Shown here in pieces: positions 52,940-60,863 of a stretch of 64,000 nt of DNA; positions within the stretch are counted from its first letter, which is position 1; every line of letters starts with the position of its first letter. The DNA is from Ancylomarina sp048268005. GTDB taxonomy: Bacteria; Bacteroidota; Bacteroidia; Bacteroidales; Marinifilaceae. Where the stretch lies: the NCBI GenBank assembly GCA_048268005.1, contig JBLWWJ010000003.1, forward strand, positions 405,851-469,850. Direction: 5' to 3'. The notes beneath the pieces were generated by a model. That model was not told where the DNA came from and did not search any database. It saw only the letters and a list, made by a program, of their open reading frames with translations. The translations under genes and the position numbers were made by a program.

Positions 52940-54061
52940 TTATTTGATATTTATAAGCGTACCATTTACGACTTGCGAAAAACCTTCAGTAATAATTAAA
53001 TCACCCAAAGTAAGTCCTGATTCAATCATAGAAAGATTGTTGTATGTTTTTGAAACTTCAACATATACTTTTTTAGCAAGCATTTTTCCACCGTCTTTTT
53101 TAGCAATGTATAAATAGTTACCCTTAAAATCTTTTTTAATAATAATTGAAGGAACAACTAATGCTTCATTTTGAACAAAGTCACGAATTTTAATAATAGA
53201 AATTAGGTTAGGCTTAATTTTCTGACCTGGGTTTCTCAGGTTCACACGAACTTTAAAACTTCTGTTTGCAGGATCAATAACATTCGAAGTACGAAATATA
53301 GGTGCTTCTGTTTGATAATTGATTGCTGGAAAATCCAATTGAGCAGTTCCACCGGCCTTAATTGCATTTAAGAAAGTTTCTGAAACATCACCTTCAACAT
53401 AAACACGATTGATATTGACCAATTGAGCTAATGGGATAGAAGGACCTGCCATTTCACCTTTTTTCTGATGAATTTCGTCGATGATTCCATCAAACGGAGC
53501 TCGAACAATAGCTAAATCTTTTTGTGCAATCATGGCACTTAATCGACTTTTTTGAGCTTCCAGATTCGACTTTGCTGTTAGGAATTCAACTTCAGAACCA
53601 ATTTTTTGGTTCCATAAACGCTCCTGTCTATTGAATAAAGTTTGGCTTAAAGCCAATTGAGTTTTTAATTCATCAATATCATTCTGTAGTTTTGAGAAGT
53701 TTAATTGGGCAATCACATCCCCTTGTTTCACATATTGGCCTTCTTTTACATCAATAGAAATGATATTTCCGGATGCTTCAGGTTGAATCGTAATGTTTTT
53801 ATCTGCTTCAACATTACCTGTGATTTGAATATAATGCTCAAATTTTGAAACGTTTAGTTTTTCAACATTCACATTTAGAGCAATTTCTTTCTTAGAACCT
53901 TTATTAACTTCAGATTCAAGTTTTGAAATTTTTTCTTTCAAAACCTTCAGTTCAGTTTTGTATTCTTTCAGCTGTTCCGTTTTATCTTTATTTTCGTCGG
54001 CATTTTTTGCGGAGCAAGCAAATAATAATGGAATAAGTCCTGCTATAATAAATTTTTTCAT
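52940..54061 (-). CDS. RND efflux periplasmic adaptor lipoprotein
   Basis: A 373-residue membrane fusion protein. The signal ends in a lipobox (LIPLLFACSAK, lipidated Cys near 16), followed by an unusual extra coiled coil of about 45 residues (KTELKVLKEKISKLESEV) before the normal barrel-sandwich, hairpin and beta-barrel domains: VEADKNITIQPEASGNIISI, GQYVKQGDVIAQLN, IVRAPFDGIIDE and VVNINRVYVEGDV. It links the RND pump to the outer-membrane channel. 59 bases separate it from the pump gene. Confidence 0.93.
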   Translation of the reverse strand: MKKFIIAGLIPLLFACSAKNADENKDKTEQLKEYKTELKVLKEKISKLESEVNKGSKKEIALNVNVEKLNVSKFEHYIQITGNVEADKNITIQPEASGNIISIDVKEGQYVKQGDVIAQLNFSKLQNDIDELKTQLALSQTLFNRQERLWNQKIGSEVEFLTAKSNLEAQKSRLSAMIAQKDLAIVRAPFDGIIDEIHQKKGEMAGPSIPLAQLVNINRVYVEGDVSETFLNAIKAGGTAQLDFPAINYQTEAPIFRTSNVIDPANRSFKVRVNLRNPGQKIKPNLISIIKIRDFVQNEALVVPSIIIKKDFKGNYLYIAKKDGGKMLAKKVYVEVSKTYNNLSMIESGLTLGDLIITEGFSQVVNGTLINIK

Positions 54062-54139
54062 CGTTTTCTGTTTGTGAAATCAGTCTATAAAGTCAACTGA
54101 TTTATTAATATGTGGTGATTTTGTTGTTATAAGTTTAGC

Positions 54140-55501
54140 TTAGAGTTTCCCTAATGCTTTATCAAAGGCAATTTTCGAATTCAATAACTGAAGTGTTGAG
54201 TTAATATAAGCCGAATGAGAATTTAAATACTGTTGTTCATTATTCGAAAGATCGGTACTTGTTGAAATCCCTTCGTTAAACTTCACTAGAGTTCTTTCAT
54301 ATATTCGCTTAGCAATTTCCAATCCTTTCAGATCGTTTTCGTAATTGTCTTTAGCATTTACTAGGGAATTATACGAAATACTCAAATCCTTTTTTAGACT
54401 TTGTTCTGTATTGTATTTTAGGTCTTCAATTTTTTTATAGTTGATTTTCTCTTGCTTAATCTTAGAACGACGATTAAATCCAGTGAAAATCGGCATGCTC
54501 ATTTTCAAACCAATCATTGATGATTTAAACCATGGTACACTGCTTTTATAAACATTTGAAGCATCAGTACTAGTGTTTTTACCATAGTTGTAAAAAGCTG
54601 AAAGATTAGGAAGATAACCAGCTTGCTCATTTCTAATGATTAATTTTTGAGCTTTTAACTGAGTACTTACAATTCTATAATCGATATGATTTTCAAGATC
54701 TAATTCGGTCGATTTAGTTTTTGAAATTAAAAGAGGATTAATGAAACTATCTAAATCATTTTTGAGTTCAATCTCTTTTTCGATATCATATCCCATGGTA
54801 AATTTAAGCATGATAAAGGCATTGGAGATTGTTCTTTTAGCATCTGATAATTGATTTTCAGAACGCTTCAGCATCAACATCACTTGATCGACATCAAGCT
54901 CCTCACGAAAGCCATTCTCGTAATAAGCTTTGGTTTCAAAATGTGTTTTCTTTGTGATGGCTACATTCTCAGCAATGGTATTGTAATTCTCTCGAGCCAC
55001 TAAGACATTATAATAGGCTTGAGCTACGATATCTTTAACTTCAATTTCTGATTTAACTTTGGTATTTTGCGATAGTTGCACAAAAACTTTCGCTGCACCC
55101 AGACCTACAATATAGGATCCATCAAAAATTTTCTGATCTACACTTACAGATGCAGAACTGGCATAGGTTTGACCAAATTTAACAGGTTTATATTCGCCAG
55201 CTGTACCACCAAATATTTCAGCAGGTAATAAACTCACTGCAATATCCAGGTTCTTTGTATAGTCAGCATTTGCTTTAACTTGTGGTAAACCAGTCGAAAT
55301 AGCCTCCCATACTTTTTTCTTAGCCACCTTTAAATCATAGTCAGTCCCTTTAACCGAATATGAATTTTCTAAAGCATAGTTTTGGGCTTCCTGCAAACTA
55401 AAATTTGTGATATTCTCAGTTTGAGCTTTAAGGCTCCAACTTGAAAATACCAGCAAAACGATGCTCGCAATTTGTAGGATATTCTTCATTTGTTGTTTCA
55501 T
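54140..55501 (-). CDS. TolC-family outer-membrane efflux protein
   Basis: A 453-residue channel with a signal peptide (MLRNMKN-like region seen as MKNILQIASIVLLVFSSWSL) and the two OEP repeats of alternating long helices and strands: FSLQEAQNYALENSYSVKGT in the first half and MIGLKMSMPIFTGFNRRSKI in the second. The ATG at 55501 adds three residues before MKNIL; either start works. It forms the outer-membrane tunnel of the tripartite pump and is the first structural gene behind the TetR regulator. Confidence 0.93.
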   Translation of the reverse strand: MKQQMKNILQIASIVLLVFSSWSLKAQTENITNFSLQEAQNYALENSYSVKGTDYDLKVAKKKVWEAISTGLPQVKANADYTKNLDIAVSLLPAEIFGGTAGEYKPVKFGQTYASSASVSVDQKIFDGSYIVGLGAAKVFVQLSQNTKVKSEIEVKDIVAQAYYNVLVARENYNTIAENVAITKKTHFETKAYYENGFREELDVDQVMLMLKRSENQLSDAKRTISNAFIMLKFTMGYDIEKEIELKNDLDSFINPLLISKTKSTELDLENHIDYRIVSTQLKAQKLIIRNEQAGYLPNLSAFYNYGKNTSTDASNVYKSSVPWFKSSMIGLKMSMPIFTGFNRRSKIKQEKINYKKIEDLKYNTEQSLKKDLSISYNSLVNAKDNYENDLKGLEIAKRIYERTLVKFNEGISTSTDLSNNEQQYLNSHSAYINSTLQLLNSKIAFDKALGKL

Positions 55502-55534
55502 TATTTTAGTGGTGATATATTATCTTTTTGCTTA

Positions 55535-56146
55535 TTAATTATCAGTTATTTTTTTCAGATATATAATACCTTTTTCACTACAGATACCGTGTAAGTGGTA
55601 TATCGTGAGTTCTCTATTTAATTCTTCACTCATTAATTCTTCTTTACTAAAAACAGCATAATCCTCGTTCCACATATTTAAATAGAAACGAACCAGTAAA
55701 TTGGAAACAATATCAATATTCAATTCCTGACGATATAAACCTTCCTTTATTCCTTGTTCTAAATTGAGTTTTAATTCTTCTCCGAAGAGTTTCATTTTTC
55801 CATTTTTGAATTTATTCCACAGTTCAGGATGGTATTTTTTTAAATCAAACTCCAGAGAGTGGTGTGGCTTTTTTATCATTTCTGATACAAATTGATAAAA
55901 TTCCCAATAGCGTTCAATGGCATTAAGATTTTCAAATTTCGGAGACACAAATGAAAATTTAGGGTGTGCTAATTCCCAATCTAGTGCCTGACTTATAAGA
56001 TCTTGTTTGTTTGAATAGTATTGATATAATGTTTTTTTCGAAATAGCCAGTTTCTTAGCAATGTCATCCATTGAAATGCTGCGAGTTCCACAGTCAAAAA
56101 ACATTTCACAGGCATTTTCTAATATCTTTTGTTTTAGGTTTTCCAT
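55535..56146 (-). CDS. TetR-family regulator of the efflux operon
   Basis: A 203-residue repressor. The ATG at 56146 starts MENLKQKILENACEMFFDCG, the normal TetR N-terminus; the frame extends upstream but through promoter sequence. The HTH is SISMDDIAKKLAISKKTLYQ followed by YYSNKQDLI. The C-terminal ligand domain is poorly conserved as usual. It lies just ahead of the TolC, adaptor and pump genes in the same direction, so the repressor probably regulates its own operon. A perfect 12-bp inverted repeat directly upstream is the likely operator. Confidence 0.92.
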   Translation of the reverse strand: MENLKQKILENACEMFFDCGTRSISMDDIAKKLAISKKTLYQYYSNKQDLISQALDWELAHPKFSFVSPKFENLNAIERYWEFYQFVSEMIKKPHHSLEFDLKKYHPELWNKFKNGKMKLFGEELKLNLEQGIKEGLYRQELNIDIVSNLLVRFYLNMWNEDYAVFSKEELMSEELNRELTIYHLHGICSEKGIIYLKKITDN

Positions 56147-56150
56147 TTTG

Positions 56151-56189
56151 CAAATATAGTTTATAAATAAACTCAGGAAACTATATTTG
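56151..56189. promoter_or_regulatory. Probable TetR operator and overlapping promoter
   Basis: CAAATATAGTTT at 56151-56162 and AAACTATATTTG at 56178-56189 form a perfect 12-bp inverted repeat with a 15-base spacer. Each arm contains TATATTTG, the Bacteroidota -7 box, one pointing to each side. The leftward box ends four bases before the TetR ATG, so transcripts from it would be nearly leaderless. Confidence 0.7.
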
Positions 56190-56222
56190 TATTTAAAGTT
56201 TCCAGTCTTTCGATTAAATAAT

Positions 56223-56241
56223 TGACTCAATATGTGAGTCA
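56223..56241. promoter_or_regulatory. Second inverted repeat upstream of tetR
   Basis: TGACTCA and TGAGTCA flank a five-base spacer about 35 bases beyond the main operator. It may be a second regulator site; no matching protein is evident. Confidence 0.35.
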
Positions 56242-56417
56242 TTGTTCTATTTGATTCAAAATAAGTTTATTATAGCAGGATAAATGTAGAAACTTTTTTG
56301 CGAGCTTAAGTTTCCTTTTAGGTAAATGGAGGTATATAATCGGTAAACTACTTGCTTAATTCGATGTCTTTCTGGCGGTGTTATATTTTAAAGAATAATT
56401 AAAAACTGAGTTTTTAT

Positions 56418-56819
56418 TTAGGGATGAGTGGATAGATCAATTCTCTTTTCATGCCAAACTTCGATGCCACCTTTTAGGCTATACACCTGGTGTGGGTATT
56501 TTTCTTTTATCAACCATGCAGCTCTTTGACTTCTTTTTCCATATTTACAGTAGAGTAAAATAGGTCTTGATACTGGTGTTGTATCCAGTATAGAAAAGAG
56601 TTTTTTAGATGTTTCTGCAAATATAGATCCTGAAATAGATTCTTTGGGTTCATCATTTGTTGCACAGACATTGATTAACACATGATTGTTGTCTTCTTGA
56701 ATTAGAGCTTCGAATTTTTTCACATTAACTTTTTCGAACTCTATATTCTGAGATTGGCCTGTGAGGCATGCAAGCAGTATTAGAATATTTATAAGAAATA
56801 TACGTTTTGTGATATACAT
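56418..56819 (-). CDS. Exported rhodanese-like protein
   Basis: A 133-residue protein with a signal peptide (MYITKRIFLINILILLACLTG; an LACLT stretch makes lipidation conceivable but not convincing). The single rhodanese domain keeps the active-site loop LLYCKYGKRSQRAAW with its Cys and the end motif LKGGIEVWHEK. The first half is degenerate (INVCATNDEP instead of the DVRxPxE motif). Possibly a periplasmic sulfur carrier or redox protein. It is followed upstream by hemW in the same direction, 31 bases apart, and may share its transcript. Confidence 0.82.
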   Translation of the reverse strand: MYITKRIFLINILILLACLTGQSQNIEFEKVNVKKFEALIQEDNNHVLINVCATNDEPKESISGSIFAETSKKLFSILDTTPVSRPILLYCKYGKRSQRAAWLIKEKYPHQVYSLKGGIEVWHEKRIDLSTHP

Positions 56820-56850
56820 GATTCGTTATGGCTTAGTTTTTAAAATAAGT

Positions 56851-57984
56851 TTATTCTTCAATAAAGAAGAAATCTGACATCACATCGTTCGATATAAAAA
56901 CACCCTTGTCTGTCAGAATGATATGTTCGTTTTCAATTCTAACATCATTACTTTCAATAAATTTAACTGCTTTTTCCATACAATATTTTTGGTATTGCTC
57001 ACCAAATTCATTCTTTACCACGTCTAAATCTAATCCCCACATGGTTCTCAGCGATGTTAAAACATAGTCATTAAATCTATCGTTGAAACCAAGCTCTTCA
57101 TATTCTGAATACGCATCTCCCTTTTCAACAGCATTCATGTATTTTAAATTATCAGATATATTCCATTCTCGTTTACTCAGATTATAAGAATGTGCTGAAG
57201 GCCCGAGACCTAAATACATTTTCTGCTGCCAATAGCTGCTATTATGTCGAGATTCTAATCCCTCTTTACCAAAATTGGAAATTTCGTAGTGTAAAAAGCC
57301 ATGCTTCTTAGCTTCTGATATTAAGAGCTTATATTGAGCTAAACTCACATCTTCGTCAACTTCTTTTATAATACCTTTCTTTAATTTATGTGTGAATACC
57401 GTGTTAGGGTCATACATTAAATGATATGAGGAGATGTGTTGAATATTTAATTCGAATACTTTTTTAAGGTTTTCTTCCCATTTTTCGAAAGTTAATCCGG
57501 GCACACCATATATCTGATCAACAGAAATATTATCGAAGCCGTAATCTTGTGCTCTTTTAATGGCATCATAAGCTTGTTGCCCTGAGTGACGTCGATTCAT
57601 TAAAATAAGATCTTCATCGTGAAAAGATTGAATACCCACAGATAGCCGATTAACTGAAGTTTCTTTTAAATCTCTAAGGTATTCATGACTTAAGTCATCA
57701 GGGTTAGCTTCTAAAGTAATTTCAGCATTTTCATTTATGGTAAAATGTTGCGCTACTTCTGATATTAATGATTGAATTTCCTCTGGTGAATAGACAGATG
57801 GTGTTCCTCCACCAAAGTAAATACTATCGATACTTTGTCTCTCTAGATATTCTTTTCTGTCATTAAGTTCTTTTTTTAAACAACTAAGCATCCTGTCTTT
57901 GGCTTGCAAACTAATACTTTTATGAAATGCGCAGTAGTGACAAAGCTGTTTACAGAAGGGGATATGAAAATAAATGCCTGACAT
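56851..57984 (-). CDS. hemW: Radical SAM heme chaperone HemW
   Basis: A 377-residue radical SAM protein. The 4Fe-4S cluster motif CxxxCxxC is FCKQLCHYCAFHK with Cys 11, 15 and 18. The residue after the third Cys region is Phe, not the fourth Cys of HemN, so this is HemW rather than coproporphyrinogen dehydrogenase. Other motifs: YFGGGTPSVYSPEEIQ, EANPDDLS, RLSVGIQSFHDEDL, GVPGLTFEKW and GLGPSAHS, followed by the C-terminal HemN-type domain. HemW delivers heme to client proteins. Confidence 0.93.
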   Translation of the reverse strand: MSGIYFHIPFCKQLCHYCAFHKSISLQAKDRMLSCLKKELNDRKEYLERQSIDSIYFGGGTPSVYSPEEIQSLISEVAQHFTINENAEITLEANPDDLSHEYLRDLKETSVNRLSVGIQSFHDEDLILMNRRHSGQQAYDAIKRAQDYGFDNISVDQIYGVPGLTFEKWEENLKKVFELNIQHISSYHLMYDPNTVFTHKLKKGIIKEVDEDVSLAQYKLLISEAKKHGFLHYEISNFGKEGLESRHNSSYWQQKMYLGLGPSAHSYNLSKREWNISDNLKYMNAVEKGDAYSEYEELGFNDRFNDYVLTSLRTMWGLDLDVVKNEFGEQYQKYCMEKAVKFIESNDVRIENEHIILTDKGVFISNDVMSDFFFIEE

Positions 57985-58174
57985 AAGAACTTGTTTAAGA
58001 GTTTAATAGGATGCCTATTGTTTCAAAACGATTGAACAATTATTATATTGTATCAGTTCCAATTTGAATTGATGATGCAACATTAGTTAAAAAATGTCGT
58101 CTTTCAGATAGTTGATACCAACCAAATTAAGTTTTTTTGTTTCAGCCCGACTGCTCGGGATAAAAATATTTAGC

Positions 58175-58894
58175 ATGAATAAGTTAAGAAATATCATAAC
58201 AAGTCTTTTCACTTTATTATTGATTTTTACTGTTAGCATACCTGTTTTCGCTGATGGTGTAAAAGGAAATGGAAAGCTTAAGACTGAAGTTCGAGAGGTA
58301 AGCGACTTTTCGGGTATAAAGGTTAGTGGTGCTTATACCATATATCTAAGTCAGGACGATAATTGTAGCCTTAAGGTTGTAGCTGATGAAAATATTCAGG
58401 ATCTTATTAAAACCGAGGTTCGAAATAATGTTTTATACATTAAGAATGAAGAAAGCATTCGTGATTCAAAAAAGATGGAGCTATATATAGGCTTTAAATA
58501 TTTACGTTTCATTAAAGCAAACGGTGCTATTTCATTGAAAAATGAAAATCTGTTGAAATTTGATGAGCTTAAAATTGAAATTAATGGCGCATCTTCAGCC
58601 AAACTTGAATTATCAGCTAACAAACTTTCAATTGATAATAGTGGCGCTTCTTCAATAAGCCTTAAAGGGAATTGTAAAGAATTAAATATTGATATATCTG
58701 GTGCAGGAAGTGTTAATGCAGTTGAATTAAGAGCTCTTGAGGCTCGTGTCGACATTAGTGGTGTTGGAACGGGGAAAGTTTTTGTAGAAGATAAGTTAAG
58801 AGTTAGTATTTCAGGTATTGGATCAGTTAAGTATAAAGGAGATCCAACGGTAACTAGTGATATTTCTTTCCTAGGCGTTCTAAGAAAAATCTAA
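58175..58894 (+). CDS. Head-GIN (DUF2807) auto-transporter-like adhesin domain protein
   Basis: A 239-residue secreted protein. The ATG at 58175 is followed by a signal peptide (MNKLRNIITSLFTLLLIFTV) and cleavage near FADG. The body is a repeated beta-strand pattern typical of DUF2807: FSGIKVSGAYTIYLSQ, LKIEINGASSAKLELSANKL, LNIDISGAGSVNAVELRAL and LRVSISGIGSVKYKGDP. Such proteins are common envelope components of Bacteroidota with no firmly known role. A CCCGA-CTGC-TCGGG hairpin at 58146-58159 lies just before the start. Divergent from hemW. Confidence 0.88.
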   Translation: MNKLRNIITSLFTLLLIFTVSIPVFADGVKGNGKLKTEVREVSDFSGIKVSGAYTIYLSQDDNCSLKVVADENIQDLIKTEVRNNVLYIKNEESIRDSKKMELYIGFKYLRFIKANGAISLKNENLLKFDELKIEINGASSAKLELSANKLSIDNSGASSISLKGNCKELNIDISGAGSVNAVELRALEARVDISGVGTGKVFVEDKLRVSISGIGSVKYKGDPTVTSDISFLGVLRKI

Positions 58895-58917
58895 GATTGC
58901 TAGACCTATTAATTTAT

Positions 58918-58956
58918 AAATCCCCTATGTTTAAAAAAGTTAAACATGGGGGATTT
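58918..58956 (+). terminator. Terminator after the head-GIN gene
   Basis: AAATCCCCTATGTTTAA and TTAAACATGGGGGATTT pair with one mismatch around a short A-rich loop, followed by a weak T-run. Confidence 0.75.
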
Positions 58957-59059
58957 TCATGTGAATAGTATTGCGCTTTGGAATTTCTTAAGCAACTTTA
59001 TACTTAAATTCAATCTATATTGAATTTAGTGAGTCATCCAAAAATTGTATATTTAAAAT

Positions 59060-59488
59060 ATGGGCACAAATCTATTCTTAAGAAATATTATCTGGGCAAT
59101 TATAATTTTTGTTTTGTGTTCGGTACCTGGCGATAGCCTTCCTCACACTTCTATGATTGAAATTCCTTATTTTGATAAGATGGTTCACTTTGGCTTGTTC
59201 TTTATTATGGGAATGCTATTGATCTCTGAATTAAGATACCAAACGAAATTAAGTCGAATTAGTATTGCACTAATCACCTTTTTATTGATTGCTATTTATG
59301 GAGGGATGATTGAAATATTACAAGAACATTACTTTGTAAATAGGAGTGGGGATTTATGGGATCTTTGCGCTGATGTAGCTGGGGGCGTAACTTCAGTTTT
59401 CATGTTTCCTTTCCTAAAAAAACAAAAGGACTTACTTTTAAATCGTAAGCCCTTTTGCAATTATTCTATCCTTAAGAAAATCTTATAA
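59060..59488 (+). CDS. VanZ-family membrane protein
   Basis: A 142-residue protein with four membrane helices. VanZ-like features: LCSVPGDSLP after the first helix, YFDKMVHFGLFFIMGMLL, GMIEILQEHYFVNRSGDLWD and the following ADVAGGVTSVF. VanZ proteins are linked to low-level glycopeptide resistance in Gram-positives, but in Bacteroidota the role is unknown. The last ~20 codons contain a terminator hairpin for the converging rrf2 gene, and the two stops overlap by six bases. Confidence 0.88.
   Translation: MGTNLFLRNIIWAIIIFVLCSVPGDSLPHTSMIEIPYFDKMVHFGLFFIMGMLLISELRYQTKLSRISIALITFLLIAIYGGMIEILQEHYFVNRSGDLWDLCADVAGGVTSVFMFPFLKKQKDLLLNRKPFCNYSILKKIL
59415..59457 (-). terminator. Terminator of the Rrf2 gene inside the vanZ coding end
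   Basis: CAAAAGGACTTAC and GTAAGCCCTTTTG pair with one mismatch around a nine-base loop, with an A-run on the left that becomes a U-run on the minus strand. It lies 25 bases past the rrf2 stop, within the 3' end of vanZ. Confidence 0.65.
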
Positions 59489-59926
59489 ACTGATATATTC
59501 GTCAGTTCCTTCAATTTCCGTAATTAATTTCCCAACAGTTCTGTCGTTAAACAAATCATATAGTTGCTGACGAATACCTCCAAACTGACCGTGAACAGGA
59601 CAAGGGTCTTGCTTATTTGTATCTGTTTTACAAGGACGCATGCCAATCAAACAGTTCTCAAACATATCAAGACCATCAACAATCTCAACGATATTCATTA
59701 AGCTTATTTCCATAGGATCTTTACCTAAACCAAATCCACCATGAGGTCCTTTGGTTGAGCTAAGGAGCTTTTGTCTAGCTAAGCTTTGAAGAATCTTACC
59801 TAAAAATGGTGTAGGAATTTCTAAATCTTCAGATATCTTCTTAATACCAATTTTCTTACCATCTTGAGCATTTAAAGCCAGATAGATAACCGATCGGATT
59901 GCGTATTTACAGGTATTTGATAACAT
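59483..59926 (-). CDS. Rrf2-family transcriptional regulator
   Basis: A 147-residue regulator. N-terminal winged helix: NTCKYAIRSVIYLALN, KKISEDLEIPTPFLGKILQS and LLSSTKGPHGGFGLGK. A loop CLIGMRPCKTDTNKQDPCPV carries three cysteines with spacing 6 and 9 between them, the region where IscR, NsrR and RsrR bind an Fe-S cluster, so redox, NO or iron sensing is likely. Upstream lie an inverted repeat (GTAAAC/GTTTAC, 59962-59982), a possible autoregulatory operator, and a CAAATATA at 60050-60057 (TATATTTG on this strand). Confidence 0.92.
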   Translation of the reverse strand: MLSNTCKYAIRSVIYLALNAQDGKKIGIKKISEDLEIPTPFLGKILQSLARQKLLSSTKGPHGGFGLGKDPMEISLMNIVEIVDGLDMFENCLIGMRPCKTDTNKQDPCPVHGQFGGIRQQLYDLFNDRTVGKLITEIEGTDEYISL

Positions 59927-59961
59927 TCTTATTCTGTTCTTATAATTATAATAGGAGCTAA

Positions 59962-59982
59962 GTAAACCTTAAGAAAGTTTAC
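59962..59982 (-). promoter_or_regulatory. Inverted repeat upstream of the Rrf2 gene
   Basis: GTAAAC and GTTTAC flank nine bases between the rrf2 ATG and its probable -7 box (TATATTTG on the minus strand at 60050-60057). Position and symmetry fit an operator in the transcribed leader. Confidence 0.45.
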
Positions 59983-60144
59983 AAGCCTTTTTAGATTGTT
60001 CTATTTTTAAGTCAATTTGTTTCTTATCAAAAGAAATAACTGAATTGGGCAAATATAGGAAAATTAAAAGATTAATAACGCATCTCTAACTCTGTAATTC
60101 TCAATTTATCATGATTCTTAAATCCTGATTTTATTAAGATGTAT

Positions 60145-60576
60145 TTATTTTACAGGAATTTTATCAATTCTGTTCTGGTGACGACCACCTTCAAAATCAG
60201 TTGAGATAAAAGTTTTAGCAATAGCTTGTGCTTCTTCGTAAGAAATGAAACGAGCTGGCATACCACATATATTTGCATTATTATGCTGACGTGCCAGTTC
60301 TGCAATTTCAGCCGTCCAACAAAGTGCCGCACGAATGCCTTGATATTTGTTAGCAGTCATAGTAATACCATTACCACTTCCACAAATCGTAAATCCGAAA
60401 TTGAATTCCTTATTTTCGACTGCCTTAGCCAATGGGTGAGCGGTATCTGGGTAATCCATACTATCTTCCGAATGGCAACCATAGTCTTTTACTTCATGCC
60501 CCATTTGGGTGAAAAATTCAACCAATTGGTTTTTATACTGAAATCCGGCGTGGTCACAAGCAATTGCAATTTTCAT
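60145..60576 (-). CDS. rpiB: Ribose 5-phosphate isomerase B
   Basis: A 143-residue enzyme of the pentose phosphate pathway that interconverts ribose 5-phosphate and ribulose 5-phosphate. Signature stretches: CDHAGFQYKNQL at the N-terminus, SMDYPDTAHPLAKAV, the catalytic Cys in FTICGSGNGITMTANKY, and LARQHNNANICGMPARF. Length is normal for RpiB. Some LacAB-type proteins are similar but the single-gene context favours RpiB. Confidence 0.95.
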   Translation of the reverse strand: MKIAIACDHAGFQYKNQLVEFFTQMGHEVKDYGCHSEDSMDYPDTAHPLAKAVENKEFNFGFTICGSGNGITMTANKYQGIRAALCWTAEIAELARQHNNANICGMPARFISYEEAQAIAKTFISTDFEGGRHQNRIDKIPVK

Positions 60577-60863
60577 ACTTTTTCTTTTGTATTTATACGC
60601 TAATAAAACAATACGAGAAATCTCCTAGGCTTTATTAGTGAACAAGATAGGTTTATTATAAATGATTGTTATTTCGATCGCAAAAATAGTAAAATATGTA
60701 TCAAGGTAGATGTGTTTTAGAAGCATTTATCTGTTGAATTTTATAATTGGAGGTTTTATTGAGATCTACGAACCTATTAATTGTCGAAGAAGTCATATTT
60801 CTTATTGAAATCTTTTTTCTAAAAATGCGAAACCATTTAAGTCATCTTTTCTATTTTTGTTTC

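Noticed and set aside
49455..56146. Efflux operon considered as a possible acquired resistance island
   Set aside because: No transposase, integrase or terminal repeats flank it; the base composition looks like the surroundings, and such operons are ordinary in Bacteroidota.
59060..59488. VanZ-like gene considered as a vancomycin-resistance marker
   Set aside because: No vanHAX or regulator genes are near; VanZ-fold proteins are widespread in Bacteroidota without resistance context.
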